Assembly: GCF_023716465.1 (NCBI RefSeq)
Contig: NZ_CP092415.1
Location: 3,263,501 to 3,327,500, forward strand
Origin: Flagellimonas marinaquae
Lineage (GTDB): Bacteria; Bacteroidota; Bacteroidia; Flavobacteriales; Flavobacteriaceae
Direction: 5' to 3'
Length of the DNA: 64,000 bases
In this document: positions 60,317 through 64,000 of the stretch, in pieces
Layout: the number at the start of each line of letters is the position of its first letter
Numbering within the stretch: the stretch's first letter is position 1
Position numbers and translations under genes: made by a program
The notes under the pieces: model-generated
Seen by the model: the letters and a program-made list of their open reading frames with translations, nothing else
Told to the model about the DNA's origin: nothing
Databases searched by the model: none

Positions 60317-62008
60317 ATGTCAGACGATAAAAAAGTCATTTTTTCCATGTCTGGGGTTACCAAGACCTATAAAACGGCCAACACCCCTGTACTCAAGAAT
60401 ATTTACCTAAGCTTTTTCTATGGTGCCAAAATTGGGATTTTGGGCCTTAATGGATCAGGTAAATCAACTTTATTGAAAATTATTGCCGGTGTAGATAAAA
60501 ACTATCAAGGCGATGTGGTATTTTCTCCGGGCTATTCCGTTGGCTACTTGGAACAAGAGCCGCAGCTCGATGAAAATAAGACTGTGCTCGAAGTGGTAAA
60601 GGAAGGCGTTGCCGAAACCGTGGCCATTTTGGACGAGTACAATAAAATCAACGATATGTTCGGTTTGCCCGAGGTTTACGAGGATGCCGACAAGATGCAA
60701 AAGTTAATGGACAAGCAGGCTGCACTCCAGGATCAAATAGATGCTGCCAATGCTTGGGAACTGGACACGAAATTGGAGATTGCAATGGATGCACTCCGTA
60801 CCCCGGATTCTGATAAGAAAATAGGAGTATTATCCGGTGGGGAACGAAGACGAGTGGCTTTGTGCCGTTTATTGCTCAAAGAACCGGACGTTTTGTTGTT
60901 GGATGAGCCTACCAACCACTTGGATGCCGAATCCGTACATTGGTTGGAGCATCATTTGGCGCAATATAAAGGAACGGTAATCGCTGTTACGCACGATCGT
61001 TACTTTTTGGACAACGTTGCCGGATGGATCTTGGAACTCGACCGTGGAGAGGGAATTCCATGGAAAGGCAATTACTCTAGCTGGCTAGATCAAAAAGCCA
61101 AGCGATTGGAGCAAGAAAGCAAGCAGGCATCCAAACGCCAAAAAACTTTGGAGCGAGAGTTGGACTGGGTCCGCCAGGGCGCTAAAGGAAGGCAGGCCAA
61201 ACAAAAAGCACGTTTAAAAAATTACGATAAGCTCCTAAGCCAAGATCAAAAGCAGATGGAGGAGAAGTTGGAAATCTATATACCCAACGGGCCACGTTTG
61301 GGAACCAATGTGATAGAAGCCAAAGATGTAAGCAAAGCTTTTGGAGATAAACTATTGTACGAGAACCTAAACTTTAACCTGCCCCAAGCAGGTATTGTTG
61401 GTATAATTGGTCCCAACGGTGCCGGTAAGACGACCATTTTTAAAATGATCATGGGAGAGGAGACCCCGGACAAAGGGGAGTTTATTGTTGGTGAAACGGC
61501 AAAGCTGGCCTATGTAGATCAGTCCCACTCCAACATTGACCCGGAAAAAACCATCTGGGAAAACTTTAGTGATAGTCAGGAATTGATTATGATGGGAGGG
61601 AAACAGGTCAACTCACGAGCTTACCTTAGCCGATTCAACTTTTCTGGTAGTGAGCAGAACAAAAAAGTAAACATGCTTTCTGGTGGTGAACGTAACCGTT
61701 TGCATTTGGCAATGACATTAAAGGAAGAGGGCAACGTGTTACTTTTGGATGAGCCGACGAACGATTTGGACGTGAACACACTCCGTGCTTTGGAAGAAGG
61801 CTTGGAGAATTTTGCGGGCTGTGCAGTTATCATATCCCACGATAGATGGTTCTTGGATAGAATCTGTACACATATCCTTGCTTTTGAAGGAGATTCTCAA
61901 GTATATTTCTTTGAAGGGTCTTTCTCCGATTACGAAGAAAACAAAAAGAAACGCCTGGGTACGGATATTATGCCCAAGCGTATTAAATACAAAAAACTGA
62001 TTCGTTAA
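60317..62008 (+). CDS. ettA: Energy-dependent translational throttle protein EttA (ABC-F)
   Basis: 563 aa cytoplasmic ABC-F ATPase that binds the ribosomal E site and gates elongation according to ATP/ADP. Two ABC domains: Walker A GLNGSGKSTLLK and GPNGAGKTTIFK; signatures LSGGERRRVALCRLLL and LSGGERNRLHLAMTL; Walker B LLLDEPTNHLD and LLLDEPTNDLD. An arm insertion with INDMFGLPEVYED lies in domain 1 and a P-site-tRNA linker rich in KQKARLKNYDKLL lies between domains. Length and motifs match EttA rather than antibiotic-resistance ABC-F. Confidence 0.96.
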   Translation: MSDDKKVIFSMSGVTKTYKTANTPVLKNIYLSFFYGAKIGILGLNGSGKSTLLKIIAGVDKNYQGDVVFSPGYSVGYLEQEPQLDENKTVLEVVKEGVAETVAILDEYNKINDMFGLPEVYEDADKMQKLMDKQAALQDQIDAANAWELDTKLEIAMDALRTPDSDKKIGVLSGGERRRVALCRLLLKEPDVLLLDEPTNHLDAESVHWLEHHLAQYKGTVIAVTHDRYFLDNVAGWILELDRGEGIPWKGNYSSWLDQKAKRLEQESKQASKRQKTLERELDWVRQGAKGRQAKQKARLKNYDKLLSQDQKQMEEKLEIYIPNGPRLGTNVIEAKDVSKAFGDKLLYENLNFNLPQAGIVGIIGPNGAGKTTIFKMIMGEETPDKGEFIVGETAKLAYVDQSHSNIDPEKTIWENFSDSQELIMMGGKQVNSRAYLSRFNFSGSEQNKKVNMLSGGERNRLHLAMTLKEEGNVLLLDEPTNDLDVNTLRALEEGLENFAGCAVIISHDRWFLDRICTHILAFEGDSQVYFFEGSFSDYEENKKKRLGTDIMPKRIKYKKLIR

Positions 62009-62016
62009 AGTTAAAG

Positions 62017-62058
62017 GGAAGGAGTGATTAATCTTATTTAAGATTTTTGATTCCTTCC
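62017..62058. terminator. Nested hairpin after ettA
   Basis: GGAAGGA (62017-62023) with TCCTTCC (62052-62058), enclosing AATCTT (62030-62035) / AAGATT (62040-62045) followed by TTT. It spans the stop of the convergent gene and may terminate either transcript; GC-poor, so modest support. Confidence 0.4.
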
Positions 62059-62711
62059 TCTAAAAGTTTTTTAGCCTTTTCCAAATATGCCCTTTGGTGG
62101 GCGGCCAAACTGTTCGGGTCCTGCACTTCGTCCGGGGACGAGCTTATGGATTTGGATAGTTCTATGAGTTGATCTATGGCCTGTTCGGCAGATTGGAGCT
62201 TATCGTCTGCATGTTTATTAAAGACCTTGATCATTTCCATTTCCATGGCTGCCACGGATTGAGACCCATCGGGGCCTTTCTCGACAGATTCATCGGTTGT
62301 TATGGTATCATCATCATTGGTAACAACTGGCGAAGAAACACCTAGTGTACATTGGTCCAAAATAGTGATCAATTCGTTGATTTCTCCCAAAGCTTTTTTG
62401 GTAAAAAATCTTCCAGCTTCCCAGTCCGCAGGTTCTATGGCTTTGTCCAAGGTTTCCATAGCATCCACGGTCTTGCCCTTAGCCTTGTCGCAAGAACAAT
62501 CAGCCATAAAAGCTTCACCTTTTTCAAGAGCGGTCAAAGCTCTTTCGGCATAGTACATCTGATGCTCAAAGTTGGTAGCGTCCATGGCCTTTTTTCCATG
62601 GCTCAGTGCATAGGTTACTTTGGAATAGAAATTATCACATTGAAAAGAGTAGGTAGCTTGTATGGCACAAAATACTGCCAAAACTACTAAAACATGGGAT
62701 TTGGGAGCCAT
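62034..62711 (-). CDS. Exported helical protein with conserved-looking cysteines, unknown
   Basis: 225 aa with a signal peptide (VLVVLAVFCAIQATYSF). The mature part is almost entirely helical, with cysteines in FQCDNFYSK, DCSCDKAKG and DQCTLG that could form disulfides, then an acidic linker (VVTNDDDTITTDESVEKG) and a C-terminal coiled helix pair (KLQSAEQAIDQLIELSKS, KAKKLLEEGIKNLK). No family is recognised; TPR-like or four-helix packing is possible. It lies between ettA (convergent) and an MBL lipoprotein gene (same strand, upstream, 68-nt gap). Confidence 0.8.
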   Translation of the reverse strand: MAPKSHVLVVLAVFCAIQATYSFQCDNFYSKVTYALSHGKKAMDATNFEHQMYYAERALTALEKGEAFMADCSCDKAKGKTVDAMETLDKAIEPADWEAGRFFTKKALGEINELITILDQCTLGVSSPVVTNDDDTITTDESVEKGPDGSQSVAAMEMEMIKVFNKHADDKLQSAEQAIDQLIELSKSISSSPDEVQDPNSLAAHQRAYLEKAKKLLEEGIKNLK

Positions 62712-62779
62712 ATTCGAGTCTTGTTATTGGTTAATAGTTTGATGTACTAACGCTAAAAACAGCTTTATATTTTACAATA

Positions 62780-63574
62780 CTAATATGCTTCGTTCGGATA
62801 CCAATCCAATTGGACAACTTCGATACGGGGATTGCCTTGGTTTACCAAGTTTTTAAACTTTTCAACATCACTAACATCCGGTCTGCCCCTATAATGATAT
62901 GGATATACCTGATTCGGTTTAAATTCCAACACTGCATTCGCAGCACTTTCCACGGTCATGGTATAGGGGAGATTCATACAAACAAAGGCTTTGTCTATAT
63001 TGTTTAGTGCGCGCATTTCGGGAATATCCTCGGTATCCCCTGAAAAGTAAATACGTTCATCTCCAAAGGTGAACAAATATCCGTTCCCTCTACCTTTTAT
63101 ATGGAAATCCTTCGCTTCTTCCCGTAAATTGTACATGGGAATGGCTTCTACGGAAAAGTTGGCCAATTCTTTGACTTCCCCGTTGACCATGGTATCTGTT
63201 TTTAATGCTAATTCTTGGTCCATTTGTGATTTAACTGACTCTGGGGCAATGATCTGTACACCTTCAAGATTTAACTCGTTTAGCGTGTTCGCATTAAAAT
63301 GGTCACCATGAATATCTGTAATAAAAATTATATCGGGAGATTGCCGACCTTTAAAAGCATCCTTACCACCAACGGGATCTATATAAATAGTTGTATTGTT
63401 CCACTCAATAATGGCGGTAGCATGTTCAATAGGTATTATTTTGGCCGGGGAGTAGGTTTCAGCTTTAATTGTGGTTTCTATTTCTGTGGTTTCTTCTTGT
63501 TTTTCTGCTTTTCCCTTGCAAGCAATAAGAATCAATAACAAGATTGTTGTTGTAAGCGCAATATTTTTTTTCAT
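62780..63574 (-). CDS. Metallo-beta-lactamase-fold lipoprotein (UlaG-like)
   Basis: 264 aa lipoprotein (TILLLILIACKGK). MBL domain of the UlaG/YtnP branch: HATAIIEWNNTTIYIDPVGG, DIHGDHFNANTLNEL (degenerate HxHxDH with DIHGDH), IYFSGDTEDIPEM (Asp) and PYHYRGRPDV (His). It is a probable metal-dependent hydrolase on the periplasmic side; substrate unknown. It is on the same strand and directly upstream of the cysteine-containing exported protein gene. Confidence 0.9.
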   Translation of the reverse strand: MKKNIALTTTILLLILIACKGKAEKQEETTEIETTIKAETYSPAKIIPIEHATAIIEWNNTTIYIDPVGGKDAFKGRQSPDIIFITDIHGDHFNANTLNELNLEGVQIIAPESVKSQMDQELALKTDTMVNGEVKELANFSVEAIPMYNLREEAKDFHIKGRGNGYLFTFGDERIYFSGDTEDIPEMRALNNIDKAFVCMNLPYTMTVESAANAVLEFKPNQVYPYHYRGRPDVSDVEKFKNLVNQGNPRIEVVQLDWYPNEAY

Positions 63575-63741
63575 GATGCAATCTTTTAAATCCTTTTAAA
63601 ATTAAGGGATAATCCGAAGAATCAGAATAATTTATCAAGAATATTTACATCTAAATAATCCAAAGTTACATCCACTGCGTATATAAACCGAACGCGATTG
63701 ATTAAAAACCTTAAACGAAGAATCAATTAAAACAAAAAGTT

Positions 63742-64000
63742 ATGACTGAAACAAAAAATAACAATAACGGATTAAAAGTAATTGCTGGTTTGTTGGGTGT
63801 AGTTCTTTTGGGAACTATTATTTACACCGTAAGTCTTTATCAAGATAAAAAACAAACCACAGAAGCTCTTACCCAGGAGAAAGAATTGGTTGTAGAAGAT
63901 TTGAACAACTTGAAATCTGAGTACGACAAAGCTATTTTGGAAAGCAACGCCACTAACGAGGAGTTGGTTGCAGCAAGAGACAATATCGCAAAATATATTG
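63742..64000 (+). CDS. Membrane-anchored coiled-coil protein, cut by window edge
   Basis: The frame opens at ATG 63742 and runs to the end of the window (86 codons). After an Asn-rich cytoplasmic start comes one membrane segment (VIAGLLGVVLLGTIIYTV), then a charged coiled coil (QEKELVVEDLNNLKSEYDKA). It resembles flavobacterial single-span coiled-coil proteins of unknown function, but the rest is outside the window. The 167 bp before it holds only AT-rich DNA. Confidence 0.72.
   Translation, partial: MTETKNNNNGLKVIAGLLGVVLLGTIIYTVSLYQDKKQTTEALTQEKELVVEDLNNLKSEYDKAILESNATNEELVAARDNIAKYI

Noticed and set aside
1..64000. Insertion sequences, prophage, integrative elements
   Set aside because: No transposase, integrase, phage gene or long flanking repeat was seen in any frame.

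Overview
The window looks like a chromosomal segment of a marine member of the Flavobacteriaceae (Bacteroidota). Supporting signs are the AT-leaning base composition, many promoters of the Bacteroidota type (a -7 box TAnnTTTG with little or no Shine-Dalgarno signal), lineage-typical families (DUF4290, DUF493, DUF2853, DUF2911, a fused CcsB/CcsA cytochrome c synthase, TPR histidine kinases, BshB1, a CAL67264-like small membrane protein) and an interrupted futalosine-independent menaquinone gene island. The genus is not certain; something near Allomuricauda/Flagellimonas is only a guess. No insertion sequence, prophage, CRISPR array or rRNA operon is seen. The one RNA gene with full support is tRNA-His.

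Layout. 1-7.7 kb: fmt (cut by the window edge), a RecQ helicase variant and an AAA-type NTPase on the minus strand; then DUF493, DUF4290 and murA (with Asp in place of the fosfomycin-target Cys) on the plus strand; then a TPR LytS-type histidine kinase. 7.8-13 kb: pirin, an exported M20 amidohydrolase, and an SRPBCC-SDR-photolyase operon. 13-23 kb: a DUF2911 protein; an operon of a long exported PIG-L deacetylase, an unlisted 33-residue membrane protein and a Na+:solute symporter; a lipoprotein; a U32 enzyme coupled to a ferredoxin; and the DUF2520-kdsC-maf operon. 23-33 kb: CcsBA, an M14 carboxypeptidase, a MATE pump, a trans-sulfuration enzyme, bshB1 (bacillithiol) and a second TPR histidine kinase. 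33-38 kb: tRNA-His, an M28 peptidase, a DadA-like oxidoreductase and others. 38-52 kb: the menaquinone island (hotdog thioesterase, menF, menD, menA, menC, menE) interleaved with DUF2853, an S1/CvfB-like protein, a SPOR-like membrane protein, a LytTR response regulator and TPR kinase pair, an SDR and a CPBP protease. No menB is seen. 52-64 kb: an M24 peptidase, two tandem exported proteins of unusual architecture, an acyl-CoA carboxylase beta subunit, an oxidoreductase, ettA and several envelope proteins.

Two observations stand out. First, the word GTTTCACAACA (with one-base variants) occurs in front of three promoter-like sites, each time exactly 28 nt upstream of a -7 box. One site precedes the TPR kinase paired with the LytTR regulator. 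One precedes a small terminator-ended segment between regulator and kinase that could encode an sRNA. One lies on the opposite strand in front of another TPR kinase about 13 kb away. At the first of these the word is a direct repeat with 21-bp period, the geometry of known LytTR operators. This suggests a small regulon not explained by any gene call. Second, 53.3-57.4 kb encodes two related exported proteins that carry a SusC/TonB-receptor-like plug but no beta-barrel. The plug is followed by helical repeats and a shared C-terminal beta domain resembling DUF2135, and one of the two also has an N-terminal von Willebrand A domain with a MIDAS motif. All identifications rest on reading the sequence and family knowledge; no search was run.
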